The position numbers and the translations under genes were made by a program. DNA of 64,000 nt from MH13 sp040219355 (lineage in GTDB: Bacteria > Pseudomonadota > Alphaproteobacteria > Rhizobiales > MH13). Positions 42,577 to 51,585 of the stretch are shown here, piece by piece; the stretch's first letter is position 1; every line of letters begins with the position of its first letter. The stretch lies in contig JAVJSN010000015.1 of the NCBI GenBank assembly GCA_040219355.1, positions 434,001 to 498,000 of the forward strand, given 5' to 3'. The notes beneath the pieces were generated by a model. It ran no database searches, was not told the DNA's origin, and saw only the letters and a list, made by a program, of their open reading frames with translations.

Positions 42577-43836
42577 ATGGAAAATATGAAAAAATTGCTC
42601 GCATCGTCCGTATGCGTGGCCGCACTTGCGGTTGGCGCAACTGCCCCGGCTCAGGCTGAGGGCGTTGAAGTTCTGCACTGGTGGACCTCCGGTGGTGAAG
42701 CTGCCGCCGTACAGGTCCTGAAAGATTCGCTCGAAGCCGAAGGCTACTCCTGGGAAGATATGGCAGTGGCAGGCGGCGGCGGTGACGCTGCCCGCACAAC
42801 ACTGCGTGCCCGTGTTGTTGCTGGCGACCCGCCGACTGCAGCTCAATTGCTTGGCATGCAGGTTACCGAATGGGCGCAGGAAGGTTTCCTTGGCAATCTC
42901 AACGCTGTCGCCGATGCTGGTGGCTGGAATGATGTTGTGCCGGCCGCTATTCAGCAGTTCGGCACCTACGAAGGTGAGTGGGTTGCCGCTCCGGTGAACG
43001 TGCACCGCCCGAACTGGCTGTGGATGAACCGCGACGTGTTCGAATCCAACAATCTGGACGTGCCCACCACATGGGATGAGTTCAACGCTGTGGCTGAACA
43101 GCTTCAGGGTCTGGGCATCATTCCACTGGCTCATGGCGGTCAGCCTTGGCAGGACGCAACCATCTTCGATGATGTCGTGCTTGGTATTGGCGGTCCTGAC
43201 TTCTACCAGGCCGCGATCATCGATCTGGACGAAGATGCGCTGTCCTCGGACACCATGGTCGCTGTGTTTGACCAGATGCGCACCATTCGCGGGTTTGTGG
43301 ATGACAACATGTCTGGCCGTGACTGGAACCTTGCCAGTGCCATGGTCGTGCGCGGCGAAGCTGCCATGCAGCTCATGGGCGACTGGGCAAAAGGCGAGTT
43401 CATCGCTGCTGGTCTGACGCCAGGTGTCGAAATCATGTGCGCCACGGCTCCGGGCACTGAAGGTGCGTTCCTCTTCAACACCGACTTCTTTGCGATGTTC
43501 GATGTGGACGAGGCCGATGCCGAAGCCCAGCAGGCGCTTGCTGCTGGTATCCTTGATCCGGGTTTCCAGGAAGCGTTCAACCTGGTGAAGGGTTCGATCC
43601 CGGCACGCACCGATGTCTCGCCTGAGAACTTCGATGCCTGTGGCCAGCAGTCGATCTCCGACATGGCAGCCGCCGCTGAAGCGGGCACATTGATGGGCTC
43701 GATGGCCCATGGTCATGCTCAGCCAAGCTCGATCCAGGGCGCGATGGTCGACACCGTCACCCAGCACTTCAACTCCGACATGTCTTCTCAGGAAGCTGTT
43801 GAAGCGTTGGTAACCGCGATCAACGCCGCTCGCTAA
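42577..43836 (+). CDS. CUT1-type sugar ABC transporter substrate-binding protein
   Basis: The 419-residue family 1 solute-binding protein has a Sec signal (MKKLLASSVCVAALAVGATAPAQAEG, if counted from the second ATG at 42586) and a core starting VEVLHWWTSGGEAAAVQVLKDSLE. AGDPPTAAQLLGMQVTEWAQEG and APVNVHRPNWLWMN are typical of glucose/mannose-type (GtsA-like) binding proteins. It should deliver a mono- or small oligosaccharide to the permeases encoded next. The exact sugar is not known. Confidence 0.87.
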   Translation: MENMKKLLASSVCVAALAVGATAPAQAEGVEVLHWWTSGGEAAAVQVLKDSLEAEGYSWEDMAVAGGGGDAARTTLRARVVAGDPPTAAQLLGMQVTEWAQEGFLGNLNAVADAGGWNDVVPAAIQQFGTYEGEWVAAPVNVHRPNWLWMNRDVFESNNLDVPTTWDEFNAVAEQLQGLGIIPLAHGGQPWQDATIFDDVVLGIGGPDFYQAAIIDLDEDALSSDTMVAVFDQMRTIRGFVDDNMSGRDWNLASAMVVRGEAAMQLMGDWAKGEFIAAGLTPGVEIMCATAPGTEGAFLFNTDFFAMFDVDEADAEAQQALAAGILDPGFQEAFNLVKGSIPARTDVSPENFDACGQQSISDMAAAAEAGTLMGSMAHGHAQPSSIQGAMVDTVTQHFNSDMSSQEAVEALVTAINAAR

Positions 43837-43853
43837 GGCAAACATCGATCAAG

Positions 43854-43885
43854 CTCTGCCGCAGGTTAATTTCCTTGCGGCAGAG
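43854..43885 (+). terminator. Stem-loop between binding-protein and permease genes
   Basis: CTCTGCCGCA and TGCGGCAGAG form a perfect 10-bp stem, lengthened by GG/CC across a bulge, around TTAATTT. It lies 18 bases after the binding-protein stop and is followed by TGTTTGTT. It probably lets part of transcription through and keeps binding-protein mRNA abundant. Confidence 0.65.
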
Positions 43886-43972
43886 TGTTTGTTGCGCCTG
43901 ATCCCCTCTTAAGGCGTCCGCTTCACCTTTTTTTGATGGCGCTTCCAGTGCCCCCTAGCGGAGACCTGCCCG

Positions 43973-44851
43973 ATGCAGCGCCTTCTTGCCCGCCTCATGC
44001 CTGTTGCGGTCTTGTCGCCGACGATCATTCTGACGACCATCTTTATCTATGGTTTCATCCTGTTCTCGGTGATCTTGTCGTTCACTGGATCGCGCATGTT
44101 CCCGCGGTTCAACTTTGTCGGCTTTGATCAGTACACAAGGCTTTTTGCCAACCCGCGCTGGGAAGTGGCGGTGGAGAACATGCTGATTTTTGGCATTCTC
44201 TACATCCTGCTCTCGACGCTGATCGGCCTCACGCTGGCGATCTTGCTCGACCAAAAAATCCGCAATGAAGGCGTGCTTCGCACCATCTACCTCTACCCGA
44301 TGGCGATCTCGTTCATCGTTACCGGCGTGATTTGGCAATGGATCCTCAATCCGGGCCTCGGTATTCAAACGTTCATGCGCAATTTGGGGTTTGAAGACTT
44401 CACTTTCGATTGGCTGGTCCAGAACGATATGGCGATCTACTGCGTTGTTATCGCAGGGGTTTGGCAAGTCTCCGGCTACATTATGGCACTGTTTTTGGCT
44501 GGGCTTCGCGGCATCAACACCGACATTGTCAACGCCGCCAAAATCGATGGCGCGAAGACATGGCAGACCTATCGCTATGTGATCTTGCCCGAGCTGCGCC
44601 CGATGTTTCTGACGGCTTTCGTGGTCCAGGCCCATTTGGCGATTAAGAGCTACGATCTCGTCGTGGCTCTGACCAAAGGTGGGCCGGGCTTCGCCACCGA
44701 GCTGCCCTCGACTTTCATGTACTCCACCACCTTCACGCGCAACGAAATGGGGCTTGGCGCGGCGAGCGCCGTGATCATGCTTTGCACCATCGCTGCCGTG
44801 GTTGTTCCCTACCTTTACTCGGAGATTCGCAATGAGCGTCGCAGCGCTTGA
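43973..44851 (+). CDS. Sugar ABC transporter permease 1
   Basis: The 292-residue MalF-like permease has six hydrophobic helices and the cytoplasmic EAA loop NAAKIDGAKTWQTYRYVILPELRP, which docks on the ATPase. It is the first of the permease pair, and its end overlaps the start of the second permease by 20 bases. Confidence 0.9.
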   Translation: MQRLLARLMPVAVLSPTIILTTIFIYGFILFSVILSFTGSRMFPRFNFVGFDQYTRLFANPRWEVAVENMLIFGILYILLSTLIGLTLAILLDQKIRNEGVLRTIYLYPMAISFIVTGVIWQWILNPGLGIQTFMRNLGFEDFTFDWLVQNDMAIYCVVIAGVWQVSGYIMALFLAGLRGINTDIVNAAKIDGAKTWQTYRYVILPELRPMFLTAFVVQAHLAIKSYDLVVALTKGGPGFATELPSTFMYSTTFTRNEMGLGAASAVIMLCTIAAVVVPYLYSEIRNERRSA

Positions 44852-45734
44852 GCCGTCGTCCGTAGCGGACGACAAAGTGGACTGGAGTGCACGGTTTAGC
44901 CGGATTGCGGTCTATGGGGTTTTGATCTTCGCGGCCCTGGTGTTCCTGGTACCGTTGATGTCGATGGTCTTCACCAGCCTGAAGGACATGGACGAAATCC
45001 GTGGTGGTAACTTGTTGGCGCCACCGGCTGATTTGACCATTGCGCCATGGCTCAAGGCTTGGAGCGAAGCCTGCATCTCGGTGCAATGCGACGGTCTGGC
45101 CCCTTACTTCGTCAACTCGCTGTTGATTGTTGTGCCGGCCGTTGTGATCTCGGTCGCCTTGGGTGCGCTTAATGGGTACGTGCTCACTATGTGGCGCTTC
45201 CCGGGTGCCGACTGGGTTTTTGGCGCGCTGCTTTTCGGCTGCTTCATCCCTTTTCAGATTGTGCTCATCCCGATGGCGCGCATGCTTGGGATAATGGGCA
45301 TAGCCGGCTCGATACCTGGTGTTGTGTTCGTCCACGTGGTCTATGGCATTGGCTTCACGACGCTCTTCTTCCGCAATTATTACGCCTCGGTTCCTAAGGA
45401 ACTGGTGAAAGCGGCAAGCGTAGATGGCGCAGGCTTTTGGGGCACCTGGTGGCACATTTTGATGCCGATATCCTGGCCCATTGTGACCGTGGCCGTCATT
45501 TGGCAGTTCACGGGTGTTTGGAATGACTTCCTGTTTGGCGTGTCGTTCTCCTCGGGCAACAGCCAGCCGGTGACGGTCGCGCTGAACAACCTGGTGAACA
45601 CGTCTACCGGCGTCAAAGAATACAATGTCGATATGGCGGGCGCGATGATCTCCGCCTTCCCAACTCTCTTCGTTTACATCGTGGCGGGGCGCTTCTTCCT
45701 GCGCGGCCTGATGTCTGGCGCTGTTAAGGGCTAG
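44832..45734 (+). CDS. Sugar ABC transporter permease 2
   Basis: The 300-residue MalG-like permease has six helices and the EAA loop KAASVDGAGFWGTWWHILMPISWP. I start at MSVAALEPSSV (44832), inside the end of permease 1; an upstream in-frame ATG would enlarge the overlap without adding conserved sequence. It ends 34 bases before the ATPase gene. Confidence 0.9.
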   Translation: MSVAALEPSSVADDKVDWSARFSRIAVYGVLIFAALVFLVPLMSMVFTSLKDMDEIRGGNLLAPPADLTIAPWLKAWSEACISVQCDGLAPYFVNSLLIVVPAVVISVALGALNGYVLTMWRFPGADWVFGALLFGCFIPFQIVLIPMARMLGIMGIAGSIPGVVFVHVVYGIGFTTLFFRNYYASVPKELVKAASVDGAGFWGTWWHILMPISWPIVTVAVIWQFTGVWNDFLFGVSFSSGNSQPVTVALNNLVNTSTGVKEYNVDMAGAMISAFPTLFVYIVAGRFFLRGLMSGAVKG

Positions 45735-45768
45735 GGCCGAGTCCCGAGGGCCAAAAAGGATACTCACA

Positions 45769-46917
45769 ATGACCACGCTTGCTGTTCAGGACATCAAGAA
45801 GAACTTCGGCCCGACCGAGGTGCTCAAAGACATCGATATGGAGATCGGCACTGGCGATTTTCTGGTGCTGGTCGGCCCATCGGGCTGCGGCAAGTCCACC
45901 CTGCTTAACATCATTGCCGGGTTGGAAACACAGACGTCCGGCAAGGTGGTGATCGCCGGGCGCGATGTTTCCAATTTGCAGCCCAAAGAGCGGGATATCG
46001 CGATGGTGTTCCAGTCTTATGCGCTGTACCCCTCGATGACCGTCGAACGGAACATCGGCTTTTCCCTGGAAATGGCCGGTGTCGATAAGGCCAAGCGGAT
46101 GGAGCGCATTCGCGAGGTTGCCGAGCTTTTGAAGATCACCGATCTGTTGAACCGTCGCCCAAGCCAGCTTTCCGGCGGTCAGCGTCAGCGCGTTGCTATG
46201 GGTCGTGCTTTGGTACGCGAGCCGCAAGTGTTTTTGTTCGACGAGCCGCTATCGAATCTTGATGCAAAGTTGCGTGTCGACATGCGCGTTGAGATCAAAA
46301 AGCTGCATCAACGCCTTGGCGCGACGATTGTCTATGTCACCCACGACCAGATCGAAGCGATGACAATGGCGACAAAGATTGCCGTGATGAAGGGTGGTAT
46401 CATCCAGCAATTTGGCGCGCCTAAAGACATTTATGATCGCCCGTCCAACACGTTTGTTGCGACCTTTATGGGTTCGCCGGCGATGAACCTGCTCACCGGC
46501 ACCATCAAGAAGGACGGCGCTGTCTGGGTCATAGACCATGGCACCGAGAAAGTCGCCGTGCCGCGCCATGTGGATCCGTCCGGCCTGCGCGAGGGCCAGG
46601 ACGTCCTGCTCGGCATCCGCCCTGAAGCGGTGCATCTGGCATCAGAAGTCGCCCACGACAATCGCATCGATCAGGGCTGGGAGTTCGATCGCACGGTCGA
46701 TGTTACTGAGCCAACGGGTCCAGCGACGTTGGCTCTTTTCGAGGTGGATGGCACCGAATTCCACGCCTCACTTTCAGGCGACGCAGACGTGGAAGCGGGC
46801 AATAACTATCGGTTCAAAGCCGACCTTTCCAAAGCCCTATTGTTCGACGCTTTGAGCGAACAGCGCATTGCGCATGTGGATGAGTTGAGCACCACTCACG
46901 AGACGCAAGCAGCCTGA
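45769..46917 (+). CDS. Sugar ABC transporter ATPase (MsmX/MalK/UgpC type)
   Basis: The 382-residue CUT1 ATPase has Walker A GPSGCGKST near residue 38, Q-loop FQSYALYPSMTVERNIGF, signature LSGGQRQRVAMGRALVR, Walker B VFLFDEPLSNLD, switch YVTHDQIEAMTMA and a C-terminal TOBE/OB region (LLGIRPEAVHLA). The Shine-Dalgarno AAGGA precedes the ATG. It closes the transport set; the catabolic genes start 2 bases later. Confidence 0.92.
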   Translation: MTTLAVQDIKKNFGPTEVLKDIDMEIGTGDFLVLVGPSGCGKSTLLNIIAGLETQTSGKVVIAGRDVSNLQPKERDIAMVFQSYALYPSMTVERNIGFSLEMAGVDKAKRMERIREVAELLKITDLLNRRPSQLSGGQRQRVAMGRALVREPQVFLFDEPLSNLDAKLRVDMRVEIKKLHQRLGATIVYVTHDQIEAMTMATKIAVMKGGIIQQFGAPKDIYDRPSNTFVATFMGSPAMNLLTGTIKKDGAVWVIDHGTEKVAVPRHVDPSGLREGQDVLLGIRPEAVHLASEVAHDNRIDQGWEFDRTVDVTEPTGPATLALFEVDGTEFHASLSGDADVEAGNNYRFKADLSKALLFDALSEQRIAHVDELSTTHETQAA

Positions 46918-46919
46918 CA

Positions 46920-47987
46920 ATGACTGATCATCCCCCCTTCCGGATCGGTGTTCTTGGCGCCGGTCCGATCGCCCAGTTTGGCCATTTCGAGGCTTGCGCC
47001 AAGGCCAGCAATGCCGAGCTCTATGCCATTTGCGACGTGGCCGAGGACCTTGCCGAACGCATGGCGGTGACCCACGATGCCGGCCACGTTTTTACCGATT
47101 ATGATGCAATGCTGGCTGACCCTGCTCTGGATGGCGTGATCATCGCAACGTCGGATCCGTTTCATGTGCCCATGTCGATCAAGGCGCTGGATGCTGGCAA
47201 GGCGGTGCTTTGCGAAAAGCCTCTCGGCATCAGCGTCGGAGACGTGCTGGAGCTTGAGGCGGCTGTTGAGCGAACTGGCGGCTACTTGCAAGTCGGCCAC
47301 ATGAAGCGTTTCGATCCGGGGATCGAGGCGGCGAAGACCTTCATCGATGAGAAAATGGGCGAGGTTCAGGCTCTCAAAGCTTGGTACTGTGATTCAACGC
47401 ACCGTTACACCAACACCGATGCGGTGCAGCCACTTCCGGTGCGCTCAGCGAACACCAAGAAACCGGCAGGCGACCCCAAGGCCGATCGGCAAAGCTATTA
47501 CATGCTCGCGCACGGGTCGCATCTTGTTGATTTGATGCGCCATTTGGCCGGTGAGATCACCAGCGTCTCGGCGCGCCTGTCAGAAAAGTTTGGCGCCTAT
47601 TGCTGGTTTGTCGATGTCGAATTCGCCAATGGCACGCTCGGTCACATGGACTTGACGGTCGCGGTGCGCATGGATTGGCACGAAGGCTTCCAGATGTATG
47701 GCGAGCACGGCGCCATTCTCGCGAAGACTTATAACCCTTGGTACTACCGCTCTTCTGAAGTCGACATATTTGATGAAGAAACCGCCAACACGACGCGCGT
47801 CCTCGGCGCCGATGGGCATTTCTTCAAGCGCCAAGTCGAAGGTTTCGCGCGCGGCGCCCGCGGCGAGGCGACCCAAGCCGCCGGCATCGTCGATGGCGTG
47901 CAGAGCGTGAAGGTAATGGCAGCGATCCGCCGGTCGGTCGCCACCGCCCAGCCGGTGGACGTGGCAACGGCGGATGGAGCGGTCTGA
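46920..47987 (+). CDS. Gfo/Idh/MocA-family sugar dehydrogenase
   Basis: The 355-residue oxidoreductase has the NAD(P) motif GVLGAGPIAQFGHFEAC near residue 10 and the conserved catalytic Lys in AVLCEKPLG near residue 100. The downstream alpha/beta domain carries YYMLAHGSHLVDLMRHL with the usual catalytic His. Members oxidise a ring hydroxyl of sugars, cyclitols or anhydrosugars. In this operon it is likely the first catabolic step after uptake. Its stop shares a base with the next start (TGATG). Confidence 0.85.
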   Translation: MTDHPPFRIGVLGAGPIAQFGHFEACAKASNAELYAICDVAEDLAERMAVTHDAGHVFTDYDAMLADPALDGVIIATSDPFHVPMSIKALDAGKAVLCEKPLGISVGDVLELEAAVERTGGYLQVGHMKRFDPGIEAAKTFIDEKMGEVQALKAWYCDSTHRYTNTDAVQPLPVRSANTKKPAGDPKADRQSYYMLAHGSHLVDLMRHLAGEITSVSARLSEKFGAYCWFVDVEFANGTLGHMDLTVAVRMDWHEGFQMYGEHGAILAKTYNPWYYRSSEVDIFDEETANTTRVLGADGHFFKRQVEGFARGARGEATQAAGIVDGVQSVKVMAAIRRSVATAQPVDVATADGAV

Positions 47988-48808
47988 TGCAGATCGGTAT
48001 TTTTGCCAAAACGTTTCCTGGCAGTGATCCCGATACAGTGTTTGGGGCCGTGAAGGCTGCCGGGTTTTCTGCCGTTCAGTACAACTGGTCGTGCTCTGGA
48101 CTGGCGTCCGTTCCAGAAACCATTTCTAACGACGCGATGGCTGACGTGGTGCGCGCCATTGAAACGCATGGCCTTGAGATGGTGGCGATTTCCGGCACGG
48201 TGAACCTGATCCATCCTGATCTGGCGGTTCGTCACCAAGGCATCGACAATCTTAAGACTGTCATTCGCTCAGCGCCTGCTATCCGCGCGCCTGTTGTGAC
48301 GCTGTGCACAGGGTCCCGCAACGCAGGCGACCAGTGGTCTGATCACCCAGACAATCGGAGCGCTGAGGCGTGGTCTGACCTTTTGGCGGCCATCGAGCAG
48401 CTGCTGCCTGTGGCTGAAGACGCGGGTGTCAAGCTCGGTGTTGAGCCGGAATTGGCCAATGTCATCAACAGTGCAGAAGCGGCCATGCGGTTGATCGACG
48501 AGTTTCAGTCCGATGCGATTACCGTGGTTTTTGATCCTGCCAATCTGTTCGAAGTTAGCTCTCTGGACGAGCAACAGCACATCATTGCTGAAGCGCTGGA
48601 GCGCCTCGCCGGGCATATCGGCATGGCTCACGCTAAGGATCGCACGGCCGATGGCGGTTTCACAACCGCAGGTCAGGGCGTTCTTGACTATCCATTCTTC
48701 CTCAAAGGGCTGCGTACCGTTGGCTTTAATGGCCCGCTAATCACCCACGGGCTTTCCGCAGGCGATGCGCCGGATGTTGCCACGTTCCTGGCGGAGCAGT
48801 TGGCGTGA
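47987..48808 (+). CDS. Sugar phosphate isomerase/epimerase-like TIM-barrel protein
   Basis: The 273-residue AP-endonuclease-2-type TIM barrel has metal ligands typical of the family: Glu in LGVEPELANVINS, Asp in ITVVFDPANLFE, His in IGMAHAKDRTADGG, and a late GPLITHGLS segment that shows no Glu where most members have one. It could be an isomerase, epimerase, dehydratase or a beta-elimination enzyme acting on a keto-sugar made by the upstream dehydrogenase. I cannot name the reaction. Confidence 0.8.
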   Translation: MQIGIFAKTFPGSDPDTVFGAVKAAGFSAVQYNWSCSGLASVPETISNDAMADVVRAIETHGLEMVAISGTVNLIHPDLAVRHQGIDNLKTVIRSAPAIRAPVVTLCTGSRNAGDQWSDHPDNRSAEAWSDLLAAIEQLLPVAEDAGVKLGVEPELANVINSAEAAMRLIDEFQSDAITVVFDPANLFEVSSLDEQQHIIAEALERLAGHIGMAHAKDRTADGGFTTAGQGVLDYPFFLKGLRTVGFNGPLITHGLSAGDAPDVATFLAEQLA

Positions 48809-49656
48809 TGCAAACGTTCGAACATCAGGGTTTGACGCTGTCCTATCGCGATGAGGGCGAGGGGCCTGTGCTTTTCTTCCAGCACGGGCTGGGTGCGACA
48901 TGCGACCAACCCTTTGAGATCATGGGTGATTTCCTTGGATTCAGGCGAATTACCTTGGAATGCCGTGGGCACGGTGCGAGCGATCTGGGTTCGGCCGCAG
49001 AGCTATCGATTGCTACCTTTGCCGATGATCTATTGGCGCTGATGGACCATTTGGACATTGCGCGGGCGCATGTCGGCGGCATTTCAATGGGGGCGGCCAT
49101 CATGACGCGTTTTGCAGTCCTCAATCCGCTGCGCGTGCAGTCGCTTTGCATTGCGCGGCCCGCCTGGTTTGATCGCGCGGCGCCAGAGAACATGGCGGTC
49201 TTTTCGGTCGCTGCCGCTTTTCTTGATGCTCATGGGGTGGATGAGGGCCGCGCTCGATTTCAAGCCAGCGAGCCCTTTTTGGCGTTGGAATCGGCCTCGC
49301 CAGATAACGCGACCTCATTGCTTGGTCAGTTTGATCGCACGGACCCTGCTTCAACGGTGGCCCTGCTCTCCCGTCTGGCAGTCGATGGTCCGGGCATTTC
49401 ATTCGCGGACTATCATGCTTTGCGATTGCCGGTGCAGGTGATCGGTCACCAATTGGATGCCGTGCACCCTTGGTCGATGGCTCAAGCAATAGCCGATGCT
49501 GTTCCTGGCTCGCAGCTTGTCGAAATCACGGCAAAAAGTACGAGCAAAGAGCGGTATTTGAGCGAGTTTTCATCGGCACTGGAACGGTTTTTACTGAGCG
49601 TCGAAGCCTTGGAAAGTGCTGCGCCCACTTCCCTTTTCGGGCAACAGCATGGCTAG
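48808..49656 (+). CDS. Alpha/beta hydrolase of the sugar locus
   Basis: The 282-residue alpha/beta-hydrolase fold protein has the oxyanion stretch FFQHGLGATCDQP, the nucleophile elbow GISMGA (Ser) and an acidic candidate in VIGHQLDAVHP. The catalytic His normally found in a GHS-like motif after the last strand is not seen: the corresponding part reads LVEITAKSTSKERYLSEF. Either a His just before or after Asp substitutes, or the protein is not a classic hydrolase. It might open a lactone formed in the pathway. The ATG overlaps the previous stop; the ROK kinase start lies within its last codons. Confidence 0.75.
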   Translation: MQTFEHQGLTLSYRDEGEGPVLFFQHGLGATCDQPFEIMGDFLGFRRITLECRGHGASDLGSAAELSIATFADDLLALMDHLDIARAHVGGISMGAAIMTRFAVLNPLRVQSLCIARPAWFDRAAPENMAVFSVAAAFLDAHGVDEGRARFQASEPFLALESASPDNATSLLGQFDRTDPASTVALLSRLAVDGPGISFADYHALRLPVQVIGHQLDAVHPWSMAQAIADAVPGSQLVEITAKSTSKERYLSEFSSALERFLLSVEALESAAPTSLFGQQHG

Positions 49657-50578
49657 CACAGCGACCATTCTTGTTGCCGATGTTGGCGGGACGTCGATGA
49701 AGCTTGGCGCTGTGGTCAATGGTGCGCCGTCATCCTTCAGCCAGCGGATCTCGTCACATGAGCTGCGCTGCGCCAACCCGCTGGGTGCCCTAGAAGGTGT
49801 CTTTCGCGCCTTTGCCGATGCGCATGGCCTGGCCTTCGATGCAATCGTGATGACGGTACCGGGGTTTATCGATCGCGATTTCGATCATGTGCTCTACGCG
49901 GCCAACTTGCCCGAGTTTAACGGCTTGCCGTTGGCAACGGGTCTGGCGCAGCGGCTCGGCGTGCCGGTGGCACTGGAGCGCGATGCTGTGCTGCTTCTTC
50001 AGGGTGAGCGGGAAAACGGTGTGGCCCAAGGGTGCCGGAGCGTGCTCGGCATCTTTTTTGGAACTGGTGTTGGCGCCGCCTTGATCGAGGATGGTCAGGT
50101 GTTTCGTGGCGCTGGCTGGGCGCTGGAAATCGGCCATATGCCTATTCACGGCGATGCCGAACCGCTGGACGGGCTGAAGGCCGATAGCCTTGAGGTTTAC
50201 GCCTCTGGTCGAAGGCTGAACCAACTGGCCGCAAGCTATGGCGTGTCAGTCGACACGTTGTTCGAGCAAAAGGGTTCGCCAGAGCTTAGCGCCGACCTTG
50301 AAACCTTTGTACGCGATCAAGCTTTTGCGACTGCTTCAAGCCTTTTGATGTTGTGTCCAGAAACGCTTGTGCTTGGTGGCGGTGTTTTGGAGATGCGCGG
50401 CTATCCTCGCGATGCGCTGGTTGCGCAGATTCGCGAGCGTGCCACGCTGCCACCCAACCGACCTCTTGATATTCGTTTCGCCACTCGTAGCTGGCGCGCC
50501 GTTCTTGATGCGGCGCAAGCGTTGGTGGCTGAGCGGGAGTCTTCTTTTCAACACGCCGCGCTGCATGCGCATGGTTAG
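49649..50578 (+). CDS. ROK-family sugar kinase (allose kinase-like)
   Basis: The 309-residue ROK kinase starts ILVADVGGTSMKLGAVV (phosphate 1 motif), has IFFGTGVGAALIEDGQVF, and EIGHMPIHGD with the catalytic-site His. Length equals that of E. coli AlsK. The zinc motif C-x-C-G-x2-G-C that follows EIGH in most ROK kinases is missing, as it is in the ROK regulator of this locus. It should phosphorylate the sugar produced by the pathway. The start at 49649 overlaps the hydrolase end; a longer in-frame start is rejected. Confidence 0.8.
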   Translation: MASTATILVADVGGTSMKLGAVVNGAPSSFSQRISSHELRCANPLGALEGVFRAFADAHGLAFDAIVMTVPGFIDRDFDHVLYAANLPEFNGLPLATGLAQRLGVPVALERDAVLLLQGERENGVAQGCRSVLGIFFGTGVGAALIEDGQVFRGAGWALEIGHMPIHGDAEPLDGLKADSLEVYASGRRLNQLAASYGVSVDTLFEQKGSPELSADLETFVRDQAFATASSLLMLCPETLVLGGGVLEMRGYPRDALVAQIRERATLPPNRPLDIRFATRSWRAVLDAAQALVAERESSFQHAALHAHG

Positions 50579-50580
50579 GG

Positions 50581-50636
50581 TTTGTCGTGTTCTCGGACGG
50601 AAAACCGGCACCCATTTTTACAGACAACGCTTTGAA
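50581..50636. repeat. Dispersed 56-bp intergenic repeat, copy 1
   Basis: Aligned by hand without gaps, this stretch matches 53706-53761 at 44 of 56 positions. The shared core is TTTGTCG, TCGGACG, AAAACCG, then ACGCTTT. It resembles short intergenic repeats that are common in Rhizobiales genomes. It fills the only real gap in an otherwise overlapping operon and ends next to the Shine-Dalgarno of the epimerase gene. Confidence 0.65.
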
Positions 50637-50646
50637 GGGTTTCATT

Positions 50647-51540
50647 ATGGCTGCTGATCATCTTCCCAATAAACTAGGTGTCCATGCACTGGTCTGGACC
50701 GCGTCGTGGGATGAGAATGAACTCAACCGTGCGTTCGAGCATTCGCGTCGTATCGGCTATGAGCTGATTGAGTTGCCGCGCTTTGACCCAGCCATGATCA
50801 GCGTGGACAAGCTGCGCAAGCTGCTGGATGCGCACGATTTGAAGTGCGCCATCACCATGGGGCTTGCCTGGGATGCGGACATCTCCAATCCTGACGCAGA
50901 GATCGCGCGCCGCGGCGAGGTGATGTTGGAAAACGCAGTTTCGGCAGCCCGCGACATCGGTGTGGAACTGCTCGGCGGGATTCTGTACTCAGCGCTTGGA
51001 AAATATCCCAAAGCACCGACGCCGAAAGGTCGCCAGAACGCCGTCGATGCGATCCGTCGCATTGCTGATAAAGCGCAGACGGCGCAGGTGCCGATGGTGC
51101 TGGAGATCGTCAATCGGTATGAGACGAACCTGCTGAACTCCACCGATCAGGGCCTGCGGTTCCTGGCCGATGTTGGCCATGGCTGGCCCAAGCTGCACCT
51201 TGATACCTATCATATGAACATCGAGGAATGTGACATCGGTGATGCGCTGCGGCGGGCCGGTGACAAGCTTGGATACTTCCATATCGGCGAAAACAATCGC
51301 GGGCCGCTTGGTTCTGGATCCATCGATTTCGCCGGCGCGTTCACCGCGCTTCGCGACATCGACTACAAAGGCTGGATCACCTTTGAGAGCTTTTCATCGG
51401 AGGTTCTGGATGAAGGTCTTTCCAACGACATTGCGATCTGGCGCAACATGTGGACCGACAATGTCGCGCTTTCAGACCATGCCTATCGCTTCATGGTCAG
51501 TCAGATCGAAGCGTCAATGGTGCGATCCGGCAAACACTGA
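50647..51540 (+). CDS. D-tagatose/D-psicose 3-epimerase-like TIM-barrel isomerase
   Basis: The 297-residue protein follows the DTE/DPE family closely. The four metal ligands of Agrobacterium D-psicose 3-epimerase (Glu152, Asp185, His211, Glu246) have counterparts at Glu153 (VLEIVNRYETNLLNS), Asp186 (HLDTYHMNIEE), His212 (FHIGENNRGPLGSG) and Glu247 (TFESFS). It should epimerise a ketohexose at C3 or isomerise a related sugar. The start at 50647 has GAAGGG upstream; a longer reading runs through the repeat. It is the last gene of the sugar operon. Confidence 0.85.
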   Translation: MAADHLPNKLGVHALVWTASWDENELNRAFEHSRRIGYELIELPRFDPAMISVDKLRKLLDAHDLKCAITMGLAWDADISNPDAEIARRGEVMLENAVSAARDIGVELLGGILYSALGKYPKAPTPKGRQNAVDAIRRIADKAQTAQVPMVLEIVNRYETNLLNSTDQGLRFLADVGHGWPKLHLDTYHMNIEECDIGDALRRAGDKLGYFHIGENNRGPLGSGSIDFAGAFTALRDIDYKGWITFESFSSEVLDEGLSNDIAIWRNMWTDNVALSDHAYRFMVSQIEASMVRSGKH

Positions 51541-51585
51541 CCCATCGGCGGGAGATATGCACCGGATCGTTGTTCTATCGCCTTC

